A DNA stretch of 64,000 bases from Manduca sexta (GCF_014839805.1 NC_051130.1:8122001-8186000), one strand, 5' to 3'; shown: positions 24,400 to 37,565, numbered from the stretch's first letter. The notes: generated by a model from the letters alone, not told the origin. Numbers and translations: made by a program.

Positions 24400-27300
24400 G
24401 TATCACACCAAATCGAATGAACAGGATATATATAGCAATGAACACGAAAAAATAAAATATCCGTGACCCCTTTTATCACATAAGCAAAGCAACTTACGCG
24501 AACAATGTTTATGTAAATATTGCCGAAATGCGATGAGTGACAGGTCTTTTGTAAGGCGAAATTCAGCCGTCCCCAGGGAACGTTTATTACAATATCTTCG
24601 AAAGTACGGTTGACTCCCGTCACGTTGCGTAAGCGTTTATTTTAAAGATTCTGGTTATGTGTAGGCAATAGCTGAGGTATATTGGTAACGATTAGAATTA
24701 ATGATGAACTTGGTTTGTATTTGTATCAGATAAATTCGCGTCGAATTGAATACCTCATTTTTTGAAGTTTGAAAAAGTATGTTATGGTTGACAATTTTTT
24801 AATTGTTGGTTCTTTTAGATAAAAAAACCTCGCAAATTCTGATTGTCAAGAATCTAAGCTATTGAAGTAAGTCGCACTCTTAATAAAATAATGACCTATT
24901 TCAAAATTATTAATTTATTTTTTATGGGTCTTTCTCCAGAAGAACACTTCCACCGCACAATATGAAAAAATAATATAGCCTGTATTATCCTGGACTTGTT
25001 ATATCATATCAAACATCCAAATTAAGCCTATGCGTTAAAATCTTCACAACCTTAATATTGGTGTTATTAAAGGCTAAACTCGTATGACCAACATAGCCTT
25101 GAATAAAAAAAAAAGACAAGGCACTGCTATTTGTATTGAACCCTGTCGAACGTATTGACATTTGGCGACACAGTTTAAACGAGGGGTGATACGATGCGAC
25201 CCCTGTGGATTAATAACAAAATGTATTGATATTCACACCCACGCCAATCTAAATCGTTTCTTACGATAATTAAAATATTGTTCTATTTCCAGTGACGTAT
25301 ATTTGTTAAGAGAATTATATTAATAACAAGAAGGCGGGCGTTATATTGGGAAAAATTTATTACGTATGTAAGCTTTAAATTAAAAAAAAAATAATTCAAT
25401 CGAGAAAATTCTTCGCCGTGTTGGAGTAAACTATAGAACTTTCTAGTACTGACAACGTTACTTATACATCGAAGAAGCAAACTGTGCCTCCAGACCAGGT
25501 TTTTTATTTTCATGGTCAGGCTAAAATCTAAACAGGTTCAGAATTTGTTTATATTAGTTAATTTTCGGTAAGTGACTTACATAAATTTCGTGAGTAGAAT
25601 ATACTCATATAACGTCTGTTCAATGATACTCGATAAATGACGTCACACGTCCTAAATAATTTTATATTTTATTTAATTAACTTTGGTCTTTATCCTTGTA
25701 GAAACAAGGTCGTAATAAAATAAAGTTTTAATCCGCAGCTAATGGGTCATCTAGGATATCAGATATAGGAAAGTTAAACTAAGTTTAGATCTAAAAGTTT
25801 TGTCAAGTTAGTCGGGAATGTTGCAGACGTTAGAGTTTAGGTTACGACAAAATTACGTGTTAGTTCCACGACTTTTATAATTCAAAGGGCTTACAAACTC
25901 TTAATGGACGCAAAAAACATAAACGTCGACTCGAAATAAAGTTATGAAACGTTTGAAAGTTTTCATTACGAATAAGTAGTACAAAGTATGGATTTAAAAC
26001 TATATGCTCATTTTGTGTACTAGTGTCCTTGTTATTTTAACTGTAGTTTTGACGTATAATTATTTAATGTAAAAAATTGCAGTTGTTTTTGGAGCAGAAC
26101 GAGCCAAATCAAACAGCTCTGTGAAAATAGCACAAACGTTGATATTTTTCGTATTTCCCGCACGTTCTGTCACAAGTTTGACGAGTGTCATTTAGCTTCT
26201 GCCAAAAACATATCGGTGCAACTAAAACGCAACGTGTCACCAGTGGACAGTTCCCTCGCTCCAGCAAAGCCGATTATAATCGCGATAAAAACGCCAGTAG
26301 GCGTCCCCTATGAGACCGAGCCCCTCCCGACGGCCTTATCCGATCTCCTGTCAAAAGTCTTTCCAATTTATGTATTGCAGCCGACGCCCTGCGGTATTAT
26401 TTATTGGTAGACGCTCTCCGCGCGCCAACTTTTCTTTTTACGTATCCAGCGATAGCCTCTCGAATCAAGATGTATGGTTCTCAATTCGGAACGCGATCGG
26501 TTCACAATAATGCCGCGATGGGATACAGACAATTTAAATTTTTGAACAACAAACTTTTTGATGCACAAAGAGCACTTGAAAATCGTATTTCGTTTGGAAA
26601 CCGGTCGGAAACCGCTAAGCTTTTAACGTTAACTAAGTAAAACGAGAAAAAAATATAGGCCGCGTCATTTAAACGACAGTATGCAGAGCAAAAAAAATGT
26701 GTATTTTAAGTTTTTTTTTTATGCGGTGAAACTAAAACCTGCATATAACAATACGAATAAATGAAAAACACTAGGTTTATTTCCGCGAGGTGCATTCGAC
26801 GGTAGTTGTTTTCATTTGATTTTTTGTAGCAAAGTAACATATTTATGTGTTTATCACAAACTGCAACAAAATGCCGCTCAATTTTTGTAACTCAAAAATA
26901 GTTTTCGTATTGCACCATCTAATACTATTTGAAGATAGGTACTCTTTTCATTGATCTCGAATATACTTTTTCAACAACGTATTATAAAAGCTAACTGTTT
27001 AATACCACTTCATAGCCATTACGCGGGTAAAGTGCTTAGTAAAAATTGTGTCTCCTTTGTGAGAAGGAAATTGTTTCCTTATGCATCTTGTTATTTCTTT
27101 TGGTTGTTCCTTATAGGTCTCGGGACAGTTAACTTTTATGAAAAAGATCCCTCCAGTGCTGCTTGAGTTAGTAAAATTTACATTACTATGAAGATAATTT
27201 TCCTCTAAACATTCATTGTTACTCGATAAGTTTTTAAATGTTTGAATATTTGAGTTTGTTTTCTTTATTTACTGTATGTTATGTGATGCAGTATTTTATA

Positions 27301-29150
27301 ATGGCTTCAATAATTAATGTTGTTAGAATGTATAAGAATAATTTTAGTTATTTAAAAATCGATAAAGACGAGTCTGAAAAACATAGATTAACCAAAATAT
27401 CAGAAAGTAATAACATGAATGAACAGTAATGAAATATTTAAAAAATAAATTGTAATTACCACCCATTTACTCATTACAAGAAATTGAATGCGTTGCCATC
27501 TGCAAACTACGAATTCAAATGAAATTCCCTCCTTAACCATTCCATTCAGCAACAAAACATTTTAATTACATCCAAGACATAAACTCACACTCAAGAACGT
27601 TAAAGGGAGCGTAAACCACACGAGGGCAAAATAAATTGGAAAAACGCATTTTATTAAGTGCTCCCTACGCCGCGGCCATCAAAAGGGATCATAACCGCGT
27701 GAGACAAGGACTCAGATATTTATTACTAAGATTAATGATCGTATTCATGACAAAGACGCGCGAGTATAAACAGATTTATATATTGGTATAGGCGTTAGCT
27801 GTGACAGTGACAGTTACGTATTGATTCGATCTTCTAGGTCATTAAGAGGCAAATACTGTTAGGTTTTTTGTTTATTAATTTGACAGCTTTGTTTTATTAC
27901 AAATTATGTAATATTATGAGTTGAATTATTAGTATAATCAACAATGTAATATACACCTGCATAATATTATACATATATATCGACGGGTGAAAGGCTAATT
28001 GTCTTACGCGACATTTTTTTGCGACATTAAGTTCCATACATATTTAAAATCAGCACTCTTTTCTATGTTTTTAAGCTAAATAAATATACGATATCGCTGT
28101 AGAGTAGCCTCAGTAACACGTTACATCATGACAAGATACAGCGTGTCGCAGGAAACATTGTGTTGTGACAGCCGCCGTAAAAAAGTACGTCATTTTAGAA
28201 TACCAGGATACGTTACTGACATTGCAATGTAGTTCAGATTTCGCTGAAAACGATGATGATAGGATGACGTGAAATGATTATTGTTATGGAATCGTTGAAG
28301 CCTAGAAAGTTTTTAATTATAATTGTTCTCTTTAAATCCTGTTAAAGCAAAGGCCACACTACATCTAAAAAAGGCAGAAGTCTGAAGCCGATGGAGAAAT
28401 AGGATGGAGAGATACCAAAATAATGAGGGACCGACTGGAGATATATTCATGTTAGTATCAAATTTGATATATTTTAACATGGTATTGCAAAAATTATACT
28501 CTATACAAATATCTTCATAATTTCAATATTTACTGTGGACGAAATATAAATAAAATGATTCGTCATAAACACAAAACAGCAAACAGCTTCGACATTCCAC
28601 AAGATTATTACATAAGACAATCACAATCTATTTCGCAATCCAAATTGTAAAGTTGTTTACGCACATCATTTGATATGATAGGTGGCTTCAGGGCAGAGGA
28701 AATCTCAGTCAACTCGTAAAATATTGCGAATCAAATCGAACGCGGACCGTAAACGCGAGAATGAAGAGTGTTGTAAAACACAAATATTCCGAGGGGGAAC
28801 TCTTCGGAATTTGTTGGCGGCACGAAGCCCGATAATATGGCTATTTATGGTATTTTTGCTCTCGGCAGCTTTTCCGATCGCTTCTTGGCGAGATTTGGCT
28901 GGCTATTTATATAAATTATATTTTAATAGTTTGTCTTCATAGCGATATTGTCTGACTATCGGTATTATTTTTTATTGAAAACTCTTTTGAAATAAAAATC
29001 TTATTCTGCCCATTTTTAGGACTAAAAAGGTATATGTTATTCGACAATTTTTTTTATCAAATTTAATCCAAATCCGTCCGTGTCATTTACAACAAATATC
29101 GAACCTTCAGTTTTTCACATTTATATGGAAATGTCACATCTATATCTATT
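24400..29150. other. Long repeat-poor non-coding stretch
   Basis: No gene supported. The GC-richer interval 26100-26640 carries overlapping short open frames in more than one frame, more likely from low stop density than coding. A 63-codon frame at 27238-27429 begins with a hydrophobic stretch and has a charged C-terminus, but I cannot assign it. Confidence 0.35.
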
Positions 29151-29157
29151 AAAGCTG

Positions 29158-29305
29158 AAGAGTTTGAACGCGCTAATAATAGGGAGTACAAAAAAAATTT
29201 GAATACTTCTTCACAAATAGGTGTTAGAGGCTACTTTTTATCCCGAGAAAATATTTATCCCAGAAAAACATCACGCGGGCGAAGCCCCAGGCAAAAGGTA
29301 GTTTA
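29158..29305 (-). repeat. Interspersed repeat, 'cttcgcccgcgtg' family
   Basis: Read on the minus strand: GGGGCTTCGCCCGCGTGATG, TCTCGGGATAAAAAGTAGCC and a degenerate tail. Matches the copies at 53.2 and 62.0 kb in order. Confidence 0.5.
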
Positions 29306-29689
29306 CAATATTAGTGGAAATTAATTACGAATCATTTCAACATCGTGTCTATTCGTAACACAGTCCATATTTGCATGACACACTTCAAAATTGAAAATTC
29401 ATCGACATCCAAAAAGGCATTTGAGTCTGATTGGGCGGTTATTATTTGCGTTTACTTACTCCGTGTCGCGTCGACCGCTGACCACATGTACTAATTGAAA
29501 CCCAACAGTCGCTGGACTCCGTTTATAATTGCTTTGATGTTTTTATTAGTGTTGCCAGCTTAATTGCTTTTCATGGAAACTTCCTTTGCATATATGCTGA
29601 CAAATGTATTCTTATGTCTTCGTATCTTTTTATGACATTAGTTTAATATAAGCACAATTTATTTAAATAGTTTATGATTTTTTTCATAC

Positions 29690-29945
29690 GGTCAAGGCTA
29701 AGTAACCCTACTAAACCTGATGGTAAGTGGAGTGGGGCCCAATAAATGTCGACTGACGAGAGATGATTACCCCTTGCTAGTCGACACAATTATGCCGGTC
29801 TGTTGGAACCGGATATACACAGGCTGATCCCGGAATGCGACACACTAACGTAGGCCACTATGAAGTGTTTTAACACCTTATGTGCAGTAGTCGCTATTCG
29901 GGCGATCTATCGATAAAAATATATCCTACCACCAGCAAATTGATT
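29690..29945 (+). repeat. Interspersed repeat, 'cctgatggttagtgg' family, copy 2
   Basis: The best-preserved copy: ACCTGATGGTAAGTGGAGTG, GTCGACACAATTATGCCGG, GGATATACACAGGCTGATCC, TGTTTTAACACC, then a GGGCGATCTATCG and TATCCTACCACCAG end. No reading frame. Confidence 0.65.
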
Positions 29946-31140
29946 GATGCTGTTAAAAACGATTTTTATTTAAAGTGTACTTCATTTTTTTCTAATCTTA
30001 CTAAGCTAAACAAAGAAATTTTAAACTAACCCCGGAAAATTCACCGCATGTGCCAACACCGATGCGTAGGCAAATAAATTGACGTAGGTTATACGGCAAT
30101 ACCTGGGCGCGCATATTTGCACGGCTCTGTTGCGGTCGGGGCCCTGGGAAATGAATAGCCCAATTTTCCGCATTTTCCGCCATTAACAACATCCGGCCCG
30201 TACGGTTGACGCGTCCGCAAATAATGGACGCCCGCATAAACTGTCCGGTTTGTTTGGCTGAAAAAAGCTTTGTCAAAAACCGATTAAAGCGACCATGCTC
30301 CTTGTCGTTACTCTTTTAATTGCCTTCCTCAGTTCATGTGCTGATAGGAGACATTGTTGATGTTCGTTTCGGGACAATTGAAATTTCGAGCATTTCAAAA
30401 ATGGAATATTTACTATATATCCTTTGGAATGATACTGTATTGTTATCAGGCTTATAGTGTTCCACCTGTCAAAGGCGAAGGTTTATACAGCCACATAATA
30501 AAGTACAGGTTTACCAGGCAATGATTGAATCGTCTGAACACAGCTAGTGAAAGGCTGGTAGGTTAGCTAGGCTAGGGCTCATATCCTCACCGGTGAGGAT
30601 CGCGACGGGTTAGCATTATGTTTCCCCATGCCAACCCGAGCTGGCTTCTTTGTTTTACCTTATGCCTTATATTCCATAAGAATTTTATCCCTGATTTAAA
30701 ATATCCGTAGTTATATAAGTGGTATCGAGTGTTATTCAGAAATAATAATAATTATTTTTATAAATTGTTTTGACGTATCATAAGTGTAACTTTGTTTGCC
30801 TACTTGATAAATAAAGTATTTATTTTTAATTTTATTTCAGTGTATTGACTAAATTTTAAAAGACGTTCGACCGCGGATCAGTGAACTGGTTTACTGAGAA
30901 ATTAATGTTACTTCAAGTGTAGTATGTGAAAATAAATTGGTAAATGTTTGTAAACTAAGACATTAGTAGGTGGATGTCACATAAAGCAGAGAGATAGAGG
31001 AGCCGAACGGGATAAGTTCTGTCGTAAGATGTCTTTCTACAATTGTTAACGCTAACGTCATGTATAGGAGTAACGTATCCTAGCGATTGACTTATCGATA
31101 GGATGTCATTCCCATATTTTTTTGTATTTTATTAGCGCTG
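29946..31140. other. Non-coding stretch with GC-rich block and an 18-bp palindrome
   Basis: 30050-30280 is a notably GC- and CpG-rich block inside AT-rich DNA; the minus frame across it (30001-30276) has no domain. At 30583-30600 there is a perfect 18-bp palindrome centred on ACCGGT. Confidence 0.4.
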
Positions 31141-31388
31141 ACATACAATAACATCACGCATTTATCCCCGAAGAGGTATGCAGAGGCCCAATCAAGCCAC
31201 CCACTTTTTTCCAAGTGTGTTTCATCCCATGATGTGACAGGAGGCGAGCCTATCGCCGTATCGGGCACAAATTCCAGTCTCCGGGCTGATGCTAAGCAGA
31301 AAAACCCGGAATTTTAATCCAGGACATCAGAGCGCTACCGTAGCGCGCATGCAGTACAACTACGCCAACGAGGCAGTCAGCGCTAGCG
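31141..31388 (-). mobile_element. tRNA-derived SINE, family C, near full length
   Basis: On the minus strand the head GACTGCCTCGTTGGCGTAGT resembles a tRNA 5' half with A box, and GGATTAAAATTCCGGG stands where the B box would be. The body has GGAGACTGGAATTTGTGCCC and CACATCATGGGATG. The tail has CTTCGGGGATAAATGCGTG and TGATGTTATTGTATGT. This tail motif is common to lepidopteran SINEs. The B box is degenerate, so this is an old copy. Confidence 0.7.
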
Positions 31389-31909
31389 CTACCGATTGTA
31401 GAAATATCTGGCTTCTGTTTCAGTGGTACGAACTATAATTTGGGAAGGAACCAATAAAATGGCAAATTTTAAGTAATTCTCACGTTTGACATGTATTTGA
31501 TCATCTAAAAACATAAAATTCAATATTTTGCCATTATGTTGACATGAACTAAGATAAAATTCATGTTCATCATATTGTAAAATATTGGTGCCATTTATTT
31601 TGCATCAAAGTTTGTATTAAATTTATTCAAATATAAATAAGTGTTATAACTTGTGCACTAAGTTTTATTACTAACAATTTAGTTTTACTATGTGTATTTA
31701 GAGTCCGTTTAAGAATTTAAGAAGTCATGAAATATTCAAGAACGAATTTAGTTCGTTTTATAGTCTCTTAAAGCTCACTTAATATCAGCAATAAAAGCTT
31801 AACCGCTAAGTTAAATAAAGTAAAAGCACATTGTCTTGCGGTTGTAAAATAGTAAGGTGTGAGACACACCGAGCGTTGTACGTGATATTAATTATTTAAG
31901 AACATCGTA
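31389..31909. other. AT-rich non-coding stretch
   Basis: Nothing supported. Confidence 0.4.
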
Positions 31910-31910
31910 T

Positions 31911-32204
31911 AGGTGGTAGGTCATATGTGAGAGTCCGCCGAGGTACCAATGCAAAGTCTGTTTCTGGCGCCAAGCAGCAGTGTAGTCACTGTTGGCTCCC
32001 GATTTGAAGAGCATTGTAGCCAGTGTACTACTGGACATGATAAGACTTGACATCCAATGTTTCAGGATGGCGAGCGCAGTAGAATATCGAACAATACTTT
32101 GTAATTCAAGATGTTGGATGGTGTTTCTGGTCTTTATGGGCCGTCGTATCGCTTACATTAGGCGAACAGCAAGCTCGTCTCGTCATTCAAAGCAATAAAA
32201 AAAA
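31911..32204 (+). mobile_element. Short retroposon, 'ctggtggtag' family, copy 2
   Basis: Starts AGGTGGTAGG, contains GAGCATTGTAGCCAGTGTA and GTTGGATGGTGTTTCTGGTC, and ends GCAAGCTCGTCTCGTC followed by AGCAATAAAAAAAA. A 68-codon open frame at 31992-32198 lies wholly inside the repeat and is not a gene. No flanking duplication is visible. Confidence 0.7.
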
Positions 32205-34470
32205 CACACATACCTAGTAAAAATTATGATTATTGATAATTATCAAGTTTTAGGTGAGAGACAATCGATAATTATAAAATTTTGCCAAAAACTTCACTTG
32301 ATATTCTACCTTCAGTTAATAGCAACATAAATCACTCAAAGGTAACATCACGGAGCCTTATCTATACATACATAGCATATAAAATTTCACCGCGCAATAA
32401 ATTTCAAAAGGGTAACACCACTAATTTCATTGAACGCGTCACGCGGCACGATATTGGCTATAAATAAATTTAATCTGACCCCGCGTTTATCTCATTTTTA
32501 TCCCCTTATGCCGGTGCTACCAATCATAGAAGCTAACGATTTCCTATATCAGCGGTAAACATTAAGGCCAGCAGTTACCACTAACGGGCGACGGTACAAC
32601 CGACCGTATCGCCCATAATGAATTTCCTCTTTTCATTTGGTGTCTGAGGCTTACTTTCACCTCGTTTACGCTCACCAATGGATTTTGTCGGTGAATGGCT
32701 GCTGTTTTGATTATTGGAAGATTGTGGGAGGCTATTGTCCTGGGAAATGTTTTGGTTTATAAATAGATACTTGGAATTTTTTCATTGCCTTTTTTGATGG
32801 TGGATCCTTAAAGTGGTCTCTAATTGGGGTAGCTACCCAGCAGTGGCGAAGGGTAAAATTTTCCAAAAAGTATCTCGATGCAATAAAATACCTTAGTTAA
32901 CATATCGCCAATTTAACAGAAAACAAAAACTAAGACAATCTTAAATAAATCTAAAAGGGAAACCGGTAGGAAACGGATTGTATGGACGCTTTGCTACTAC
33001 TACCCAGTCTTACTGGATGTATTCTCTGATCTCCAAAAGCGATCCTTGCGAACGAGTCACTGAGTACACAGAGTACAAAATATATCCAATGTCCCCCAGC
33101 ATTTAGTTAATGTAGGTTTAGTTTGTTTGTGTTGCGAGCCAGGAGCTCCACGGACGATCTAATAAGCGCTGGATTAACGTCTTCAAGGGTGACATGTAAA
33201 TTAATCGACTTTCTACTGAAGATGCTGAGATCAAGTTGGAAAAGATTAAGTAAGACCCAGGCACTGTCTGGGACAACGCCAGTAAATAAAGAAGACGGTA
33301 TAATTTGTGTAAGAGATAACGTATTATGAGAATTTATTTTGTGGAAAATTCAACTTTGTGTTCTACGTTGAGCGGTTATTTTTCTATGAATTGACATTTT
33401 AGATTCTGTATAATTTTACAACATGATGTATGAGAGTTGGTCTTTTATAACTAACTATACGGTACTCTAAACAAATAAAGAAATCGGACGTTAGCCTACG
33501 TACGTAAGTAAATATTGAATGGACCCGCCACCTTAAGTTGGAGCAAATATTTGTGGGTTATCTAAATATTTGTTTTGATGCGTGGATTGAAAACATCGAA
33601 TACTTGGAAATACTTCACGAATCTATACTTCTATCAAACTTTATCCATTGTTTATTTTAATATAGAATATTATATGTTTATACAGTTTAAATACAGACGC
33701 ATTTTTGTGCTTATCTGGTATTTCACTTATAGCTGGTTAATAAGGCACTGATGATAAGTGATCATCAACGTTGGTGAACATAAATATTAAAAGTGAAATA
33801 ATGGTTGCTTTCCTGCGCATCCTTGATCGCCCGCAAACAGATCAACTCGCGTCAAACGCGTTATTACGCGACGTATGCGCCCGGAATTTGTATAACGCGA
33901 TTGTTAAAAATGGCGGATGCGTGACCAGAGATGGGAATACGGTGTTTTAGTACTATTTAATAACTATAATGATTTCAACAGCCTCAGAACACACGTTCTG
34001 CTTTTGAGACTCAGTATAAATTGGAATGAAATTTGGCATACAGATAGACAAAGCTTTAATTCCACCTAAAAAAAAAATTTGTATTAATAGAAAACGTCCT
34101 ACAGTAGTAATTTTATACGGATTAAAAACTAAAAAAATCTACATAAAAATGCAACGTTCTCGATACAACACCACCTTTATTTTTTGTCATTCTTCGACTG
34201 TTACCACGGCACAATAAAAGATTTAATGGCCGTATTTGCCTAAGCATCTTAATTGGAAGCCAAGATCACAATATAGAGCAGTTATTCTTCAACTGAAACT
34301 CTCATAAAACGTTATCGTATTTCTCTAATTTTTATTGGCAGCTTTAGGCGTTTTTATGAAGTTATACTAAAATCTGTTCAAAATAAACAAGTGTTTTCTG
34401 TTATTTTCCAAGTCAAATACTGATCAATAAACGTCAAAAGTAGAATTTGACATTCACGTAAATTAAAATA
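32205..34470. other. Non-coding stretch
   Basis: No gene supported. A CpG-containing patch at 32490-32720 stands out. Short frames at 32282, 33123 and 34026 are unremarkable. Confidence 0.4.
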
Positions 34471-34471
34471 A

Positions 34472-34590
34472 AACTGAGAATTTTTCACGGCATTTCTATT
34501 ATAATTTTCTTCCGACATTTCGAAGACTATGCAGCCTACATTATCGCGAGGGGGAGGGAGCTCATGAAGGCTGCATGAAATATCATTACT
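34472..34590 (+). repeat. Fragment of the 'cgacgtttcgaagac' fold-back repeat
   Basis: TTCTTCCGACATTTCGAAGAC, TATGCAGCC and a GAAGGCTGCATGAAATATCA block match the family centre. The arms are weak. Confidence 0.45.
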
Positions 34591-35165
34591 GTAAATATCA
34601 ATATTCCACAAGAGGGACCACTCAAAAGTGAATCCAAAATAGACAATATTAAAACTAAACATTAAAGAACCAATATCATTCAGTCAAGCCAGCACCTTGA
34701 AAGTGCTAAAAAAAGAGCACCAACCATAAAAAATATTACTTGCATTAAAAATACAGGACAGACATCACACCGGCAAGCGGGCGACACTTAAAAAAGTTTA
34801 AAAGCAAAGTCGGTGGGGAAAATTCATTTCGTTGCAACTTTTTCTAAAACACGCCCGGGCCCGACATAAGTTATTATGTAAATAGTTTTATTTCGCTTGT
34901 GTTGCAAACGCGGTTATTTGCGGCTTAGACAGCCAATGCAGCTCGTTACGCGATCGTCACGCTTTGCTGCCGTCAAAATGTGCCTTTTTGTTTTTGTTGC
35001 ATTAAGATTTTGTTCGTAGGATGTTTGTATTGCATGTAATACTGTGTGCTACAGTGGCCTACGTTAATTTGGCTGTGTTAATCGGAGTCTGCCGTAGTCT
35101 CTGGTACCTACGACATAAGACTTATAATAGTGTGGTATAAATATGTGACTATTTTGGGATTTTAT
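34591..35165. other. Non-coding stretch with GC-rich block
   Basis: 34780-35000 is CpG-rich compared with its surroundings. No frame or repeat assigned. Confidence 0.35.
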
Positions 35166-35167
35166 TC

Positions 35168-35275
35168 TCGCTAAAATAAGGGAGAGAATTATAACATAAA
35201 AACCGCGATAGCATCCGATAATTGGTTTATTTCAATGTCAAACATTCGCGTAAACATTATGCAAGTGACTGTTGG
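35168..35275 (-). repeat. Single-arm fragment of the 'cgacgtttcgaagac' fold-back repeat
   Basis: AACCGCGATAGCATCCGATAAT, then GTTTATTTCAATGTCAAACA and TTCGCGTAAACAT match the right arm and flank of the 43.1-kb copy. The left arm and centre are absent. Confidence 0.5.
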
Positions 35276-36554
35276 ATCTACTTATTTATTTTTTGACTAA
35301 TGATTAATAATAATAATAAAGCAAAGTTTTTTGCCTTGAAAAACTGTGACATAGCAAAAACACATTAATCATACACATTTCGTAATTTATTATACCCGTT
35401 TAAGTTAAGAAAATTTACGAAGAATTTATGCGTGACGGTATTTGTATTATTAAATAGCCCATTTCGAATAATTTAATCATTGGTTAAATCAAGTTAGTAA
35501 TAATCATATAGTTACGGGCATTTTAACTATGAAAAATGGTTTCGAATAACCGCTCCTAAAACTTTTTAATTATTTCAACTGAATGATGGTAGTTGGTCGT
35601 CTTATGGTAACAAAAGTCCTTGAACACTAACCAGATTTATTAATAATTATATTGGCTATAAAATCTCTCGAATTTTATAAAAGAATCATAGAGGTGAAAA
35701 TAATCAAAGCGGTGGTACCTGTCTAAACAGCTACGATCAAATTAATATAAAGTTGTGAATTGTCACTGTTACTTGTCGTGTTGAGTTTGTAGGCACTTAT
35801 TAAAACAAACCGGTACAATGGCAGACACTGCTTCTCACTCGGCGGCCGGACAAAAAGTGAACAGTGAGCTGTCTTTTCCCACTCCCCGCTCCTTCAACCA
35901 TACGCCCCATCAGTACAAGTGTCTATATTTATTATATATAGTTATGCATTGCAATTATCTATAGTCTATACACTACAAAAGAAGGCTTTCATCAATAACG
36001 AATAATTAATAAAAGATATATTGCCCTCGATTATGTCAAAAAATATAATCCCTTTTTAAAAAAATAAAAGTGTAACATGCTTCACGTTAAATTTTAAATA
36101 AGTGCCGATAACACGTTCGCATGAAACCCTGACGTCATAAAGGATGTTTTTAATGTTCATTACAGACCATTTCCCCGGTTATAGCGACAAGAGGTACATA
36201 AACTTCATAATACTTTTATATCAAAGGATTTTGGATGTGTCCTACATTTTTTACTAGCTTTATTATAACAGTATAATGGTTGTACTAGGTATGTATCTAT
36301 CTACCCTTTCAGTAATAAGATAGTAATTTTAAATTTTGAACTTCTTGCTGGTAATCTATATCCGCTCGGATAGCAACCGAACACAAGGCGTAAAACACAA
36401 CATAGTGGCACAAGTAAGTGTGTCGCGTTTCAGGAACAGCCTATGTAGTACATTTAGTTTCAAAGAGGCCGGCACAACTAGAAAGAAAGAAAGATTTCTT
36501 TATTACACGGACAGTTTTAGAAGGCAGAAATAACAATTTTGATGTTTAATTAAC
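35276..36554. other. Non-coding stretch with a possible short exon at 35818
   Basis: Starting at 35818, ACAATGG (good start context) opens a 48-codon frame that begins MADTASHSAAGQKVNSELSF in a GC-richer patch. I see no strong splice donor or homolog. Elsewhere in the interval nothing is supported. Confidence 0.2.
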
Positions 36555-36555
36555 A

Positions 36556-36665
36556 ATGTTAAATTGCGTGGCGAGGGATAATGATCTCTCGTCAGACGAC
36601 ACTCAATCTAGATCCCATTCCACTTACCATCAGGTGTAGTGAGGTCACTTTAGTGCTCCAAAAAA
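36556..36665 (-). repeat. Fragment of the 'cctgatggttagtgg' repeat
   Basis: GGCGAGGGATAATGATCTC, TCGTCAGACGACACTC and CACTTACCATCAGGTG are the reverse complement of the head of the 29.7-kb copy. Confidence 0.55.
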
Positions 36666-36719
36666 AAAGTTACGCATAAGGGTGGTATTTTGTCATCAAA
36701 ACATTCTAAACCTTACTCT

Positions 36720-36955
36720 ATCCTCCACCTGGCATACACCCACTGCTATTCCAAGATGGTGACAACGCAACACAGTTTTTAAACATGTTGCAGAAAAGGC
36801 CGGCTGCCATCCACGTTAACATTTTCTGGGAAATCTATTCCAGGAAAACCGTGCAAAAAACTCATAGTGTTGTTGAACTCGGGATTCGAACCCAGTATAT
36901 CCCGGTCTACATTTCATATACGATGTTCCTAAGCCAATAAATCATATAAACTCAA
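36720..36955 (-). mobile_element. Other tRNA-derived SINE or tRNA pseudogene
   Basis: On the minus strand a perfect B box GGTTCGAATCC lies at 36882-36892, preceded about 40 bp upstream by an A-box-like TTATTGGCTTAGG (near 36928-36941). The acceptor stem does not pair convincingly and there is no anticodon arm I can fold, so this is a tRNA-derived element, not a working tRNA gene. The 3' boundary is uncertain. Confidence 0.45.
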
Positions 36956-37271
36956 CCTTAATTCTTAATTATATTTCGATTACCTCAAATTTGCATTAAT
37001 GCATTATAATTATCGACACTAGAAGACCTTTCCAAACCTCCATTATCTGACTCCAATTCAAGTACATCGTTATATTGAAATAACCTACTACAAAATTCGA
37101 AATATAATATGGCCTCAATTTATATTCAAAACGATATTAAGACGTCCTTAAGTGGTGTCGTAAATAGAGCCCGGGAGAGCATACCGTAAAAAAATTTGAT
37201 AGGCAGTAATGCTGAAAAATTTAGCGGCGAATATTGAGCGGGTAAAGGAACGCGTTTTCATTGAGAGGATT

Positions 37272-37565
37272 TTATTTATGGTTAACATATGCATCATAAC
37301 TTCGAAAAGGAAGCCGACAGGAGGATTCATTTGAGCTGAGCGTGTTTAGGAGGTTGTACCACATACTGTCGTCGGATATATCGCAGAGGGTGAAGTGCAA
37401 GTGTTCAACCAATGCCTCCTCCGTCAAACTTGTGTCACCTAACAATTCACCTTTAAACTTTTGTTTTCGCTTTAACAAACGTTTTTTCCTCAGTAAAATA
37501 AATTTACCGGTGTTTACGTTATTTAAAAAAAATATATTCCGATTAAAGTTAATGTGTTCAAGCAT
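37272..37565 (-). other. 97-codon minus-strand frame, possible exon
   Basis: The translation is unusually charged and balanced for AT-rich junk: a basic stretch (RKKRLLKRKQKFKGE) is followed by an acidic, helical-looking half. It opens with ATG after AAA and ends at a TAA overlapped by an AATAAA hexamer. The opposite strand also carries a 124-codon frame (37342-37716). I recognise no domain, and it could be chance. Confidence 0.25.

Noticed and set aside
31992..32198. Short protein-coding gene
   Set aside because: The frame lies wholly inside a retroposon that is repeated at 11.8, 41.5 and 54.9 kb, where the frame is not kept.
36882..36892. tRNA gene (perfect B box)
   Set aside because: The acceptor and anticodon arms do not fold. 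The B box belongs to a tRNA-derived SINE or pseudogene.
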